Positions 42,479 through 50,710 of a stretch of 60,357 nucleotides of DNA are shown here, piece after piece (position 1 is the stretch's first letter; each line of letters opens with the position of its first letter). The DNA lies in NCBI GenBank assembly GCA_020860205.1, contig JAJBUU010000043.1:1-60357 (forward strand), given 5' to 3'. Below the pieces are notes generated by a model. The model was given only the letters and a program-made list of their open reading frames with translations, did not search any database and was not told where the DNA came from. This DNA comes from Oscillospiraceae bacterium (GTDB taxonomy: Bacteria; Bacillota; Clostridia; Oscillospirales; Oscillospiraceae). Both the position numbers and the translations under genes were made by a program.

Positions 42479-43405
42479 TCACTTGTCAAAGATGTATCTC
42501 CATTGGGTAATGTTCTCCGGCAGGAGCGACCAGTATTTGCTGACGAAATCAAGCAGCTCCTCCTGACCGATATAAACGACCTAATCAGAGTCCATATCCT
42601 TCGTATAATGAGGCGCGTACAGATAGACGCAGTAGCCGTTTTCAATGTATTCCTGATAATCGCTGGCGGTTAATGTCCTGTCGTTCCCACCCTTTACCTG
42701 AACCACCGCTTTTCGTGGAGATCCTAAATTTCTGGAGCGAAATTCACATTCGATTTTAATCGTCGTCGATTTATTTGCAATCGAATTTGACAACACATAG
42801 TAATCATATTTTATCTGTATGTATGCAATGACCAGCTCCTCTAATTCAAAATCAGGAAGGCACGTCAAAAAATCAGCCTGTTTATAATTTTTATGCACGG
42901 TGTAATGATCGCTTCCGGAAAGATTGTTGTATACAAACATGGAATATTCCAGAATCAAATCGTTATGGATCCGCTGCGCGATGCCGCCCCTTGCCCGATT
43001 GAAGGATGCTTTGATCTGTCCCGGCACCTCCATGCTGTATTTGTAAGCCTTTACCGGGATCACCGCTCCAATATCCAGTTCCCGCACACATCTGGATTCC
43101 GCCGGGCCGGTTGCCCTGCATATCCAATAAAAGCCATCCAGATCCCGCGTCCAAAACAAATCATCCTTTTCCGCTTCACGAAATAAATTGATGGCGGGGT
43201 TCAGGCGTTTTACATCGTCCCGGACTCTCTGATAATAGGCTTCAAAACTGTCATAGCTTTTGCCATCCGGATAAATCTTATCATAGCTCCAGCCAATCGC
43301 AAGGCACTGATTTTCCGGGTCCTCTGTCAGGCAATAATTGATCAGCCTTGCGCGGTTTTCGCCGCAATCTGTATTCAAATGAACTCGCGTGACAAAATCC
43401 TTCAT
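42479..43405 (-). pseudogene. Unknown protein gene with an in-frame TAG near its 3' end
   Basis: I do not recognise this gene. The frame runs 274 codons from ATG 43405 to a TAG at 42581-42583, then stays open for 33 more protein-like codons (VVYIGQEELLDFVSKYW...QWRYIFDK) to a TGA at 42479. Features: GWSYDKIYPDG near residue 38, DDLFWTRDLDGFYWICRATG near 81 (reminiscent of PUA/EVE-type beta domains), and a C-terminal IKIECEFRSRN...KAVVQVKGG (near 215-240), where E-x-E and Q-V-K recall a PD-(D/E)xK nuclease core. That reading is a guess. Its composition is visibly AT-richer than its neighbours, suggesting recent transfer. It may be a pseudogene, or TAG may be read through. The two converging flanks (tyrS terminator, lipid kinase) are unrelated. 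Confidence 0.6.
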
Positions 43406-43466
43406 ATTTTACCCTTCTCTCACTGTGATTGTGCATAGATTCTCCACGTGCGGAGGTTCCCCGCCG

Positions 43467-44354
43467 TCACACCAGCAGCGTTACGCCGGGATGGCGGCTC
43501 TGGATGAACACATCGCGGTGCTTTCCACCGTCCTCGCCGTCGCGCGTCCATGCGATCGGTTCGTCAAAAAGAATGCGCACCTCGCGGCTTTTCAGAAAGC
43601 TGACGTTTGGCCCGGAAAAGTCAGAGGAGAGGATGGATATGACGATGTCGTTCAGGTCAAGGAGGTCGCGCGGCTTTTTCACCAGCAGGATCTCGAATAT
43701 TCCGTCGGCCAGGTCCACCTTATCGTTGTCCAGCTTCACCAGTCCGGCGACAGAGGTGGAATTTGCCACTGCGCCAAACAAAAACTCATCCTCCAGCACG
43801 CCGCCGTCATACTCCACAATGGCGTGGGAAGTGGTCAGCTGTCCCAGATGGCGGAGCGCCTCCAGCATATAGGCCATATGCCCCCAAGTCCGTTTGCGTT
43901 CCTGCGGCGTGGCATAGCTGACCTCCGTAAACGCGCCGAAGGCGGCGATATAGGTGAAAAAGCTGTTGCAGCCGAATTGCCCGATGTCATAAGGCATCTC
44001 CCTGCCGGAGAGGATATGGTGCGCAGCCTCCGCCGGCTTGAACGGAATGCCCAGCGTCCGCGCCACATCGTTTGCCGTTCCCAGTGGGATATAGCCGATC
44101 GGGCGCTGCGATTCCAGCAGCATCATGCCGCTGCATACCTCGCTGAGCGTTCCGTCCCCGCCGATGCAGACCACAAGGTCAAAGTCCGATGCGTGATCCG
44201 TCACCAGCGTGGGTGCGTCCCCCTGCTCCTGCGTGAAAAACACGGTGGGCAGCCATCCGCCGTCATAAAACACCTTCAATACGTCGCCCAGGACGCTCCG
44301 ATAAGCGCCGCGCCCCGCGTTTGGGTTGATCAAAAGCATCATCCGTTTTTGCAT
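43467..44354 (-). CDS. Diacylglycerol kinase-family lipid kinase
   Basis: A 295-residue protein of the DagK/YegS/BmrU family that phosphorylates diacylglycerol or related lipids at the membrane face. N-terminal INPNAGRGAY, the nucleotide loop VCIGGDGTLSEV (GGDGT near residue 66) and the IPLGTANDVAR motif (near residue 92) are all intact, followed by the two-layer beta C-domain. The start at 44354 follows GAGGAAGGAAAC. The promoter has an extended -10 (44436-44441). Monocistronic. Confidence 0.92.
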   Translation of the reverse strand: MQKRMMLLINPNAGRGAYRSVLGDVLKVFYDGGWLPTVFFTQEQGDAPTLVTDHASDFDLVVCIGGDGTLSEVCSGMMLLESQRPIGYIPLGTANDVARTLGIPFKPAEAAHHILSGREMPYDIGQFGCNSFFTYIAAFGAFTEVSYATPQERKRTWGHMAYMLEALRHLGQLTTSHAIVEYDGGVLEDEFLFGAVANSTSVAGLVKLDNDKVDLADGIFEILLVKKPRDLLDLNDIVISILSSDFSGPNVSFLKSREVRILFDEPIAWTRDGEDGGKHRDVFIQSRHPGVTLLV

Positions 44355-44435
44355 GGTTTTCCGTTTCCTTCCTCATGGAAAAATATCGATTTCAGCGCTT
44401 CGCCGCACAGCGGCGATATGTGTGTATAATCGAAT

Positions 44436-44465
44436 ATTATAGCATATCCCTCCCCTCTGCTTTCA
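44436..44465 (-). promoter_or_regulatory. Promoter of the lipid kinase gene
   Basis: TATAAT (44436-44441) with an extended TGC on the minus strand; the nearest -35 is TTGAAA at 19-base spacing. Confidence 0.55.
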
Positions 44466-44510
44466 AGTGCTTTTTTCAAAAATTGAAGAAAAGTTTTATC
44501 GCCGGGGATC

Positions 44511-44582
44511 AGGCAGGTCGTCGCCGCAGCAACGAAACCTCCCGCCCCTTTGCCCGCTAAAGAAATAATTGCTGTCGCCCTG
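44511..44582. repeat. Right-end fragment of the MITE-like element (E4)
   Basis: AGGCAGGTCGTCGCCGCAGC, then ACGAAACC and the end AAATAATTGCTGTCGCCCTG. Confidence 0.5.
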
Positions 44583-44725
44583 TCCGGTTCAAACGGGATA
44601 ACGGGGGCACGGCGCAGAATTTTGCCCCACAGCGCCGCTCTGCTTTTTGGAGCGCGTCTGCGGGACACGGGTCAAATGGCAGCGGCGCTGCGTAGCATGA
44701 TAGTATGGCACGCACAGCGGTTTGC

Positions 44726-44757
44726 GCCGCCGTGTGGTCGGGGGCGGCTTTTTATTT
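44726..44757 (+). terminator. Terminator-like hairpin before the holin gene
   Basis: GCCGCC (44726-44731) pairs with GGCGGC (44743-44748) and is followed by TTTTTATTT. It sits about 90 bases upstream of the holin gene. The 44583-44725 stretch holds no further feature I can name. Confidence 0.45.
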
Positions 44758-44846
44758 GCAGGGTTTGCAGCAAAAAACGGACGCGGCGGCGGGAACGAGG
44801 TGAACGCCTTGCGGCGGCAATACAAAAAACGGAGGAAACGATTTTG

Positions 44847-45107
44847 ATGCAGAAGCTCACAAGCAGGAAGTTTTTAGCGGCGGTCGCGGGATTTGTGACC
44901 GGGCTGGTAATGGTGTTTGGTCTGGATGCGGACGTGGTTACCAGCGTCGCGGGCGCGGTGGTGTCCGTTGCATCTGTGATAACCTACATCATCACAGAGG
45001 GCAAGGTGGACGTGGCGGCAGTCGCGCAGACCGTGGAATGTGTAGGAGCGACGGTTGAGGAACTGGAACAGGCGGAAATAAAGGAGAACGACAATGCACA
45101 GTGTTAA
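44847..45107 (+). CDS. Small holin-like phage membrane protein
   Basis: An 86-residue protein with two hydrophobic segments (about 8-25 and 31-50, Val/Ala/Gly-rich) and a charged C-terminal tail, the plan of a small phage holin. The identification rests on this plan and on the endolysin-like gene that overlaps its end by 14 bases. The ATG at 44847 follows CGGAGGAAAC. In phages a holin opens the membrane to release the lysin. No capsid, tail or terminase genes are nearby. Confidence 0.65.
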   Translation: MQKLTSRKFLAAVAGFVTGLVMVFGLDADVVTSVAGAVVSVASVITYIITEGKVDVAAVAQTVECVGATVEELEQAEIKENDNAQC

Positions 45108-45921
45108 AGGCATCGACACCGCAACGCCGCTGACCGCTGCGACGGCCAGCGCAGTCAAGGCGGCGGGCTATGCGTTCGCAGGGCGCTATCTTGTCCCTGC
45201 GTCTGGCACGCTCAAGTGGAAGGCACTCACGGCATTGGAGGCAAAGCTCATCACGGACGCGGGGCTGCGGCTCCTGACCGTCTGGGAGACTTCCGCAGAC
45301 CGGGTGCTGGACGGCGCAAGTGCAGGCGCGGCCGACGGCGCGCAGGCGTACACCTGCGCAAAAGCAATCAATATGCCGACTGACGGCATCATCTACTTTG
45401 CCGTAGACTACGAGGCTACGGACGCACAGATGGACACCATCGCGGCGTATTTGCAGGCGGCGCGGGCGCAGACAGAGGAGTACGAAATCGGCGTTTACGG
45501 CTCTTACCGCGTCGTGGAAGCTATGGCCGCCCGTGGCGTGTGCAAGGGCTTCTGGCAATGTCTTGCGTGGTCCTATGGTCAGCGCAGCGACGCACTGACC
45601 GTGTATCAGGGCGAATTTAACAGGACCGTCGGCGGCGTATCCGTGGACATTGACGATTGCCCGGACATGGACGCGGCGGGAATTTGGGACTATACGAACA
45701 AAAACAGCATCGAGGAGGATGACATTATGACAGGCGAGGAAATCTATAACGCGCTGAACGAATATCTTGTGGACATGGACGCGCCGAACTGGGCGCAGGA
45801 CGAGTTGCAGGAGGCAATCGACATGGGTATCACGGACGGCACACGCCCGATGCAGCTCATCCCGCGCTATCAGGCGGCGATCATGGCAAAGCGCGCCGCG
45901 GAGGCTGCGGCGAAATCCTGA
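45094..45921 (+). CDS. DUF1906 glycoside-hydrolase-like lysin
   Basis: A 275-residue protein. Residues 1 to about 205 match the DUF1906 (Rv2525c-like, GH25-like TIM barrel) family used as a lysin in many Clostridia phages: GIDTATPL at the start, YFAVDYEATDAQ near 100 with acidic residues typical of the active site, EIGVYGSY near 131 and WSYGQ near 153. The C-terminal 60 residues contain WAQDELQEAIDMGITDGTRP, an SLH-like wall-binding stretch. There is no signal peptide, consistent with release by the holin encoded upstream. The start at 45094 follows AAAGGAG. Together they form a lysis cassette. Confidence 0.8.
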   Translation: MHSVKGIDTATPLTAATASAVKAAGYAFAGRYLVPASGTLKWKALTALEAKLITDAGLRLLTVWETSADRVLDGASAGAADGAQAYTCAKAINMPTDGIIYFAVDYEATDAQMDTIAAYLQAARAQTEEYEIGVYGSYRVVEAMAARGVCKGFWQCLAWSYGQRSDALTVYQGEFNRTVGGVSVDIDDCPDMDAAGIWDYTNKNSIEEDDIMTGEEIYNALNEYLVDMDAPNWAQDELQEAIDMGITDGTRPMQLIPRYQAAIMAKRAAEAAAKS

Positions 45922-46091
45922 CGTAACGCCGCACGCTTCCTTTCCATGGTGTGAACACAAAGCATCCATGACGGCAATTTCGCCCCTCCTCAAAGCAGGG
46001 ACCCGTTCGTTTCCGATGCACATCGGGAGCGGTCACGTCCGGCGGCGTGGAGGAACCTCTTTTGCCGCGTGTATCCCCTGAACATCGGAAC

Positions 46092-46133
46092 AACGCCCGA
46101 AAAGCGCTGAAATTTCAGCGCTTTTCGGGCGTT
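46092..46133. repeat. 42-bp perfect palindrome
   Basis: AACGCCCGAAAAGCGCTGAAA (46092-46112, split here as 21 bases) is followed at once by its exact reverse complement, with no loop. It lies between the convergent lysin gene and the Fe-S subunit gene. There is no T run, so it may be a two-way terminator or a cruciform site. The remainder of the 45922-46246 gap shows nothing I can name. Confidence 0.75.
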
Positions 46134-46246
46134 CGGTCTGCCAGGGAACAGCGGCGCGGGTCGAGGCCAAAGCCGCTGCTTCCGGTATGTAAGGAACAAA
46201 AAGGGTACTGTAAACTGCGGCAAAGCCCTTTTGCCTGAAATCCGCC

Positions 46247-46771
46247 TTACCGCTTCTCTGCGGCAAGGACTCTGACCAGCTTTTCCTGTTCCGCCGCACG
46301 GACGGCGGGGCGGTCGTCTATTGTGATGGCATGACGCGGACAGGCGTCTACGCAGCGCGGCGTCCGTCCATGGCGCAGGCGGTGGAGGCAGCCGTCGCAC
46401 TTCTCCGCCTTGTCCGCCCAAAACACAATACCGTCGAACCGGCAGGCCCGCGCGCAGGCGCGGCAGCCGATGCACGCGGCGTTATCCAACTGCACGGTTC
46501 CCGTTTCACGGTCCAGCGAAAAGCAGTTTTTCGGGCATACGTCCATACATTCGTGGCTCCCGCAGTGCAGGCAGCCAACAGAATACCAGCTTAAAACAGG
46601 CTTTCCACCGCGCACCCGCTGCTGCTCCCCGATGCGACGCAGCGGCGTTCGGGCAGAGCTGACCGGAAAGGCATCGTGCTCGTCCATACAGGCCGTGACA
46701 CACGCGCCGCAGCCGACGCAGAGCGACGGATGAAAATTGAAGTTTGCAAAAAGCGCCTGTGGCTCTCTCAT
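46247..46771 (-). CDS. Four-cluster Fe-S electron-transfer subunit of a molybdopterin oxidoreductase
   Basis: A 174-residue DmsB/PhsB/NrfC-type subunit. Four cysteine groups are visible: CVGCGACVTAC (near residue 17), CLHCGSHECMDVCPKNC (near 64), CIGCRACARAC (near 96) and CDGCLHRLRHGRTPRCVDAC (near 120), enough for four [4Fe-4S] clusters. The start is ATG 46771, overlapping the stop of the catalytic subunit (ATGA), so the pair is cotranslated. It shuttles electrons between the Mo active site and a partner. No membrane anchor subunit is encoded here. Confidence 0.92.
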   Translation of the reverse strand: MREPQALFANFNFHPSLCVGCGACVTACMDEHDAFPVSSARTPLRRIGEQQRVRGGKPVLSWYSVGCLHCGSHECMDVCPKNCFSLDRETGTVQLDNAACIGCRACARACRFDGIVFWADKAEKCDGCLHRLRHGRTPRCVDACPRHAITIDDRPAVRAAEQEKLVRVLAAEKR

Positions 46772-48861
46772 TGCGCACGCTCCTTTCCCGCTGCGCGGCT
46801 GACCCGGCAGCGGACGCTGCGGTAAGTCGGGAACCCGGAAATCGGGTCTAACTGATCCGGCGCGATGATGCTGTTCACGTCCGCGTCCGGGTAGTCCTGA
46901 TAGACGGAAACGCTGCCCTCCGCGACGGCATAAGTCAGGTTGGCCTTGAGACAAATCGAATGGTAAGGCGTTTCTATCGTGACGGCGCTCCCCTGCCGCA
47001 GATTCAGCCGCCGTGCATCTCTGGGATTGATGTCCGCCATAGATTCCGGACGGAAAATGTCCTTCAGGCCGCTGTTCTGAAACCGCGAATGGAAATGGAA
47101 CGGCAGCCGTCCGCCCGCAATCAGTAAAAACGGATAGTCCGGTACATCATCTTCGCCCGGTGTGTAGGTCGGCAGCGCGTCATAACCGTGGCGGCGCAGC
47201 ACCTCTGAGGTCAGCTCAAATTTTCCGGTTGGCGTGCGGTAGCCGTAAGCCGCGTTGTCACCGGGGAAATATGGCTCCTTGCCCGGAATCCGGGTCGCGC
47301 GGGACGTGCTTTTCAGTTCAGCGAGCGTCACGCCGACCTTGCGGAGCATGAAACTGGCGCAGGCATCATAACCGGCGGTCAGGACAGGGTCGTCCATATC
47401 CAGATACGCGGACAGCTCGCAGAGGATGTCCGCGTCCGATTTGGATTCGTAGAGCGGCTGAATGGCGGGGGAGAGATAGCGAACGGTCATCGGGTTCATG
47501 TAAGCGCCGACAAAGGCGCTCTGGAACTGGCTGCGTTCAAACGACGTGCAGGCGGGCAGCACGATGTCCGCATAAGCTGCGGTGCGGTTCATAAAGATGT
47601 CCACATCCGCGAAAAAGTCTATCTGCTCCAACGCCTGAAACAGACGGTCGTTTCCGGGGAACATCCGCGCGTTCATCCCAAGTGCAAACACCGCTTTGAT
47701 GGGATAGGGCGTTCCCTCCAGGATCTGCCGGGAAAGATCCATCGCCTGAAATTCGCCGATCAGCTCCGACCAGACGGGAAAGCGCGCGGAGCCGATTTTC
47801 GGCTTTGCGTCCGCCGGGCGCGTCCGGGCGATAAATTCGGCGTCCCCAACGTGGCAGTCTGCATTGATGTGCGGGTCGGAAAACTCCGTTGGAATGTTGC
47901 CGCCCGTCCGGTCGTAGTTTCCCGTGATGCCAGAGAGCGCAAGCACCGCACGGATATTTTGCACCCCGTTGCGGTGATGGGTCAGCGGCGCGGAGCCGAC
48001 CTGACTGCAAAACCGCGGGCAATCCACCAGCATCTGCGCCGCACGGTTCAGCTTTTCCGCGCGCTCCCCCGTGATTTCGGCGGCGCGCTCCACCGGAAAC
48101 TGCCGCACATATTCGGCGTATTCCGCAAAGCCGTGGACATGGCGCGCAATGTAATCATGGTCGATCGCATCATGCGCAATGAGATAGTTCCCGAAAAACA
48201 GCGCCAGCGCGCCATCCGTTCCGGCACGTATCTGCAAATGCAGGTCGGCCAGCTGCGCGGTCGGCGTGAGCTTCGGGTCCACGATCAGCAGCTTTGCGCC
48301 CTTTTCCCGCAGCGTGTCTATCTGGTCAAATGTAAACACGCCGCTGTAAAACGGGTTGTAGCCCCAGCCGATAAACAGGTCGGTATTTGCAATATCCGCC
48401 CGCGCCATCGTGCCGCCGCAGAGGATATTCGCCATGCGCATCGCCTGAAAGCAGGAGCTGGACTCCGTTCCGTAGTTGAGTGTACCGAAGGAGTGGGCGA
48501 AGCGGTGGAACATCGTGCGGTACCACTTGCTGTAACCCGTGTAAAACGCAACGCTGTCCGCGCCGTATTCCGCCTTATAACGGTTCAGGTGCGCCGCGAT
48601 CTCGCGGTAAGCCTCCTCCCAACTGATGGGTTCAAACTTTCCCTCGCCCCGCGCTCCCACGCGGCGCAGCGGGGTCCTGATCCGGTCCTCCCGGTAGATA
48701 TACTCCCGGCTGGCGTATCCCTTGACGCAGAGCCGTCCGCGGTTCTGGCACTCCCGCGACCCCTCCACGCGGACGACTCTGCCGTCCTGCACATAAGCGT
48801 CCACGCCGCAGTTCGCCAGACATATCTCGCAGACGCATTTTTTCAATTCCGACTGTTCCAT
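46768..48861 (-). CDS. Molybdopterin-dependent oxidoreductase catalytic subunit
   Basis: A 697-residue member of the DMSO reductase (CISM) family. The N-terminal cluster motif CEICLANCG...GRLC-VKG (residues 11-47) binds [4Fe-4S]. The Mo-proximal segment YGTESSSCFQAM (near 130-141) supplies Cys as the likely Mo ligand, as in Cys-type polysulfide/thiosulfate or formate/nitrate enzymes. GGNIPTEFSDPH (near 318) and the C-terminal cofactor-binding domain are also clear. There is no Tat signal, so the enzyme is cytoplasmic, unlike most PsrA/PhsA relatives. The substrate is not assignable. The start at 48861 follows AGAGGAAAG, and a promoter is present at 48897-48926. No chaperone or molybdenum cofactor genes are adjacent. 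Confidence 0.9.
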   Translation of the reverse strand: MEQSELKKCVCEICLANCGVDAYVQDGRVVRVEGSRECQNRGRLCVKGYASREYIYREDRIRTPLRRVGARGEGKFEPISWEEAYREIAAHLNRYKAEYGADSVAFYTGYSKWYRTMFHRFAHSFGTLNYGTESSSCFQAMRMANILCGGTMARADIANTDLFIGWGYNPFYSGVFTFDQIDTLREKGAKLLIVDPKLTPTAQLADLHLQIRAGTDGALALFFGNYLIAHDAIDHDYIARHVHGFAEYAEYVRQFPVERAAEITGERAEKLNRAAQMLVDCPRFCSQVGSAPLTHHRNGVQNIRAVLALSGITGNYDRTGGNIPTEFSDPHINADCHVGDAEFIARTRPADAKPKIGSARFPVWSELIGEFQAMDLSRQILEGTPYPIKAVFALGMNARMFPGNDRLFQALEQIDFFADVDIFMNRTAAYADIVLPACTSFERSQFQSAFVGAYMNPMTVRYLSPAIQPLYESKSDADILCELSAYLDMDDPVLTAGYDACASFMLRKVGVTLAELKSTSRATRIPGKEPYFPGDNAAYGYRTPTGKFELTSEVLRRHGYDALPTYTPGEDDVPDYPFLLIAGGRLPFHFHSRFQNSGLKDIFRPESMADINPRDARRLNLRQGSAVTIETPYHSICLKANLTYAVAEGSVSVYQDYPDADVNSIIAPDQLDPISGFPTYRSVRCRVSRAAGKERAQ

Positions 48862-48896
48862 CGCAGTCTTTCCTCTTTTCCATAGCGTTATATTTT

Positions 48897-48926
48897 ATTA
48901 TACTTCCCTGTTTCCCGCCTGCGCAA
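48897..48926 (-). promoter_or_regulatory. Promoter of the molybdopterin oxidoreductase genes
   Basis: TTGCGC (48921-48926), an 18-base spacer and TATAAT (48897-48902) on the minus strand, about 35 bases before the start codon. It sits between the ABC operon and this gene pair. Confidence 0.6.
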
Positions 48927-48949
48927 GCGTTTTTTCGCGGAAAACGCCT

Positions 48950-49846
48950 TCAGAGCCAGCGGATGGCCCTGCGCTGGAGCAGCTCGATGAGCATGGTCAG
49001 CACCGTGACAACGATACCCATCAGGATGATACCTGCGATGACCTGCGTATAGTTGGCATAATCCGAAAATTTCTTCACGAAGTAGCCAAGTCCGGATTTT
49101 GCGCCCAGCAGCTCCGCACCGCTCAGGCACAGCAGCGCCACGCGCATCGTGCCGGTCAGACCGGACAGGATGCCGGGCAGGCAGCTGGGCAGGATGATTT
49201 TGAACAGCATCGTCGGCGTGGAAACATTCATGACCTCTGCCGACTGGATGATGCGCCGGTCTATCGAAGCCACACGCTGCACCATGCTTTGAAATGTCGG
49301 AAAAAACACGGAAAAACAGATGACAAAAACGGACGCAGCCTGAAATGTCGGCATAATTGCAACGATATAAGGCGTTGTCACCAGCGCGGGAATCGGGCTG
49401 ATGACATGGGCGATGGGCATGACCGCGCCGCGCAGGCGGGGCAGCCAGCCGACGAACAGACCCAGCCCCACGCCCAACACCAGTGCAATGCCAACGCTGA
49501 TGAGCATCAGCCGCAGCGAGCTGGCAACGCTTTGCAGCATCAGCACGCGCTGATCGACAAACACAAAAAACACGTTCTCCGGCGGCGGGACCAGCACGGG
49601 ATTCGTCAGATTCAGGCGGCTCATCACATCCCAGAAGCCGAGAATGAGGAATGCAATCGTGCCAACGTCCAGCGCGCTCTTTTTGCGGCTGCGGCCATAC
49701 TGTACCAGAAACAACAGCTCGGACAGGCCAAGCACCACCAGATAAGGGACGGCGCCGTCGATTTCCCTGCGCGACGGCAGGAAACAGACGACGGCAAGCA
49801 GCGCGAGAAAGAGTAGATTGACCCGGTTAAAAATCAGTGGTTTCAC
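48950..49846 (-). CDS. NitT/TauT-family ABC transporter permease
   Basis: A 298-residue membrane permease (six or more helices) of the SsuC/TauC type. The coupling loop is visible as SAEVMNVSTPTMLFKIILPS near residue 205, where ATPase contact is made (EAA motif). It carries an extra N-terminal hydrophobic pair (about 10-55). The start at 49846 overlaps the stop of the ATPase gene by 4 bases. This is the last gene of the operon that starts with the two binding proteins. Confidence 0.9.
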   Translation of the reverse strand: MKPLIFNRVNLLFLALLAVVCFLPSRREIDGAVPYLVVLGLSELLFLVQYGRSRKKSALDVGTIAFLILGFWDVMSRLNLTNPVLVPPPENVFFVFVDQRVLMLQSVASSLRLMLISVGIALVLGVGLGLFVGWLPRLRGAVMPIAHVISPIPALVTTPYIVAIMPTFQAASVFVICFSVFFPTFQSMVQRVASIDRRIIQSAEVMNVSTPTMLFKIILPSCLPGILSGLTGTMRVALLCLSGAELLGAKSGLGYFVKKFSDYANYTQVIAGIILMGIVVTVLTMLIELLQRRAIRWL

Positions 49847-50634
49847 AGTACCACCTCCTCTCCGATGTGCGACGCGACCTGCTCATAAAAGAGCGACATC
49901 AGCCGCTGCCGCAGCTTTGCATATTCCGGCTGTGCGGCCAGCGCGTCGCGGCTGCGGGGGCGCGGCAGGCACAGCGTTTCGATGGCGCGGATGTGTTTCG
50001 GTTCCATCACAACGATGCGGTCGGCAAGCAAAATGGCCTCGTCAATGTCGTGCGTGACGAATACCACCGTTTTGCCATGCTCCATGCTCAGCCGTCCAAC
50101 CAGCTCCTGAAGCTCCAGACGCAGCTTTGGGTCCACCGCGCCGAATGGCTCATCCATCAGCAGAATGTCCGCATCCATCGCAAGCGCGCGGGCAATGGCA
50201 ACGCGCTGCTGCATCCCGCCGGACAACTCCGCCGGATATTTCTCCCGCGCCTCCAACAGCCCGACCTGCTCCAAAAAGTCATCCGCGATTTGTCGGCGCT
50301 CCGCGCGGCTGCATTTGCGCCCACTCTGTTCAATGCCGAACATTACGTTTTTCTCCGCTGTCAGCCACGGAAAGAGGGAATAGTGCTGAAACACCACTGC
50401 CCTGTCGCGTCCCGGCCCGGTTATCGGCCTGCCGTCAATGCGTACCTCGCCGCCGCTGGCGCGGTTCAGTCCGTTCAAGATGCTCAAAAGCGTGCTTTTT
50501 CCGCAGCCGGACGGCCCCAGAAGGCATAAAAATTCTCCCGCCTCCACACGGAGGTCGATGTCCTCCAACGCCGCAGCGCGCCTGCCGTTCGCTTCATAAC
50601 AAAAGGATAAGTTTTCAATTTCGATTTTGCTCAT
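49843..50634 (-). CDS. NitT/TauT-family ABC transporter ATPase
   Basis: A 263-residue ATPase like SsuB/TauB. Walker A GPSGCGKST (near 38), Q-loop FQHYSLFPW, signature LSGGMQQRVAIARAL, Walker B ILLMDEPFGAVD and H-loop VTHDIDEA are complete. It energises import of a small anion, often a sulfonate, nitrate, thiamine precursor or aromatic acid; the exact substrate is unknown. The start at 50634 follows AGAAGGACG. It lies 76 bases after the binding-protein gene and overlaps the permease. Confidence 0.93.
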   Translation of the reverse strand: MSKIEIENLSFCYEANGRRAAALEDIDLRVEAGEFLCLLGPSGCGKSTLLSILNGLNRASGGEVRIDGRPITGPGRDRAVVFQHYSLFPWLTAEKNVMFGIEQSGRKCSRAERRQIADDFLEQVGLLEAREKYPAELSGGMQQRVAIARALAMDADILLMDEPFGAVDPKLRLELQELVGRLSMEHGKTVVFVTHDIDEAILLADRIVVMEPKHIRAIETLCLPRPRSRDALAAQPEYAKLRQRLMSLFYEQVASHIGEEVVL

Positions 50635-50710
50635 ATCGTCCTTCTCTCTTCGCCGCAGCGGGCGCGGGCGGTTTTCCCATGACCCGCACCCTCCTTTCCT
50701 GCTGCGGTGG

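Noticed and set aside
42581-42583. Pyrrolysine insertion site
   Set aside because: No pyl gene, suppressor tRNA or methylamine methyltransferase is visible in the window; kept only as a hint in the findings.
48-45921. A single prophage spanning from the integrase to the holin/lysin
   Set aside because: The intervening 43 kb is ordinary chromosomal metabolism; no capsid, terminase, tail or regulatory phage gene occurs.
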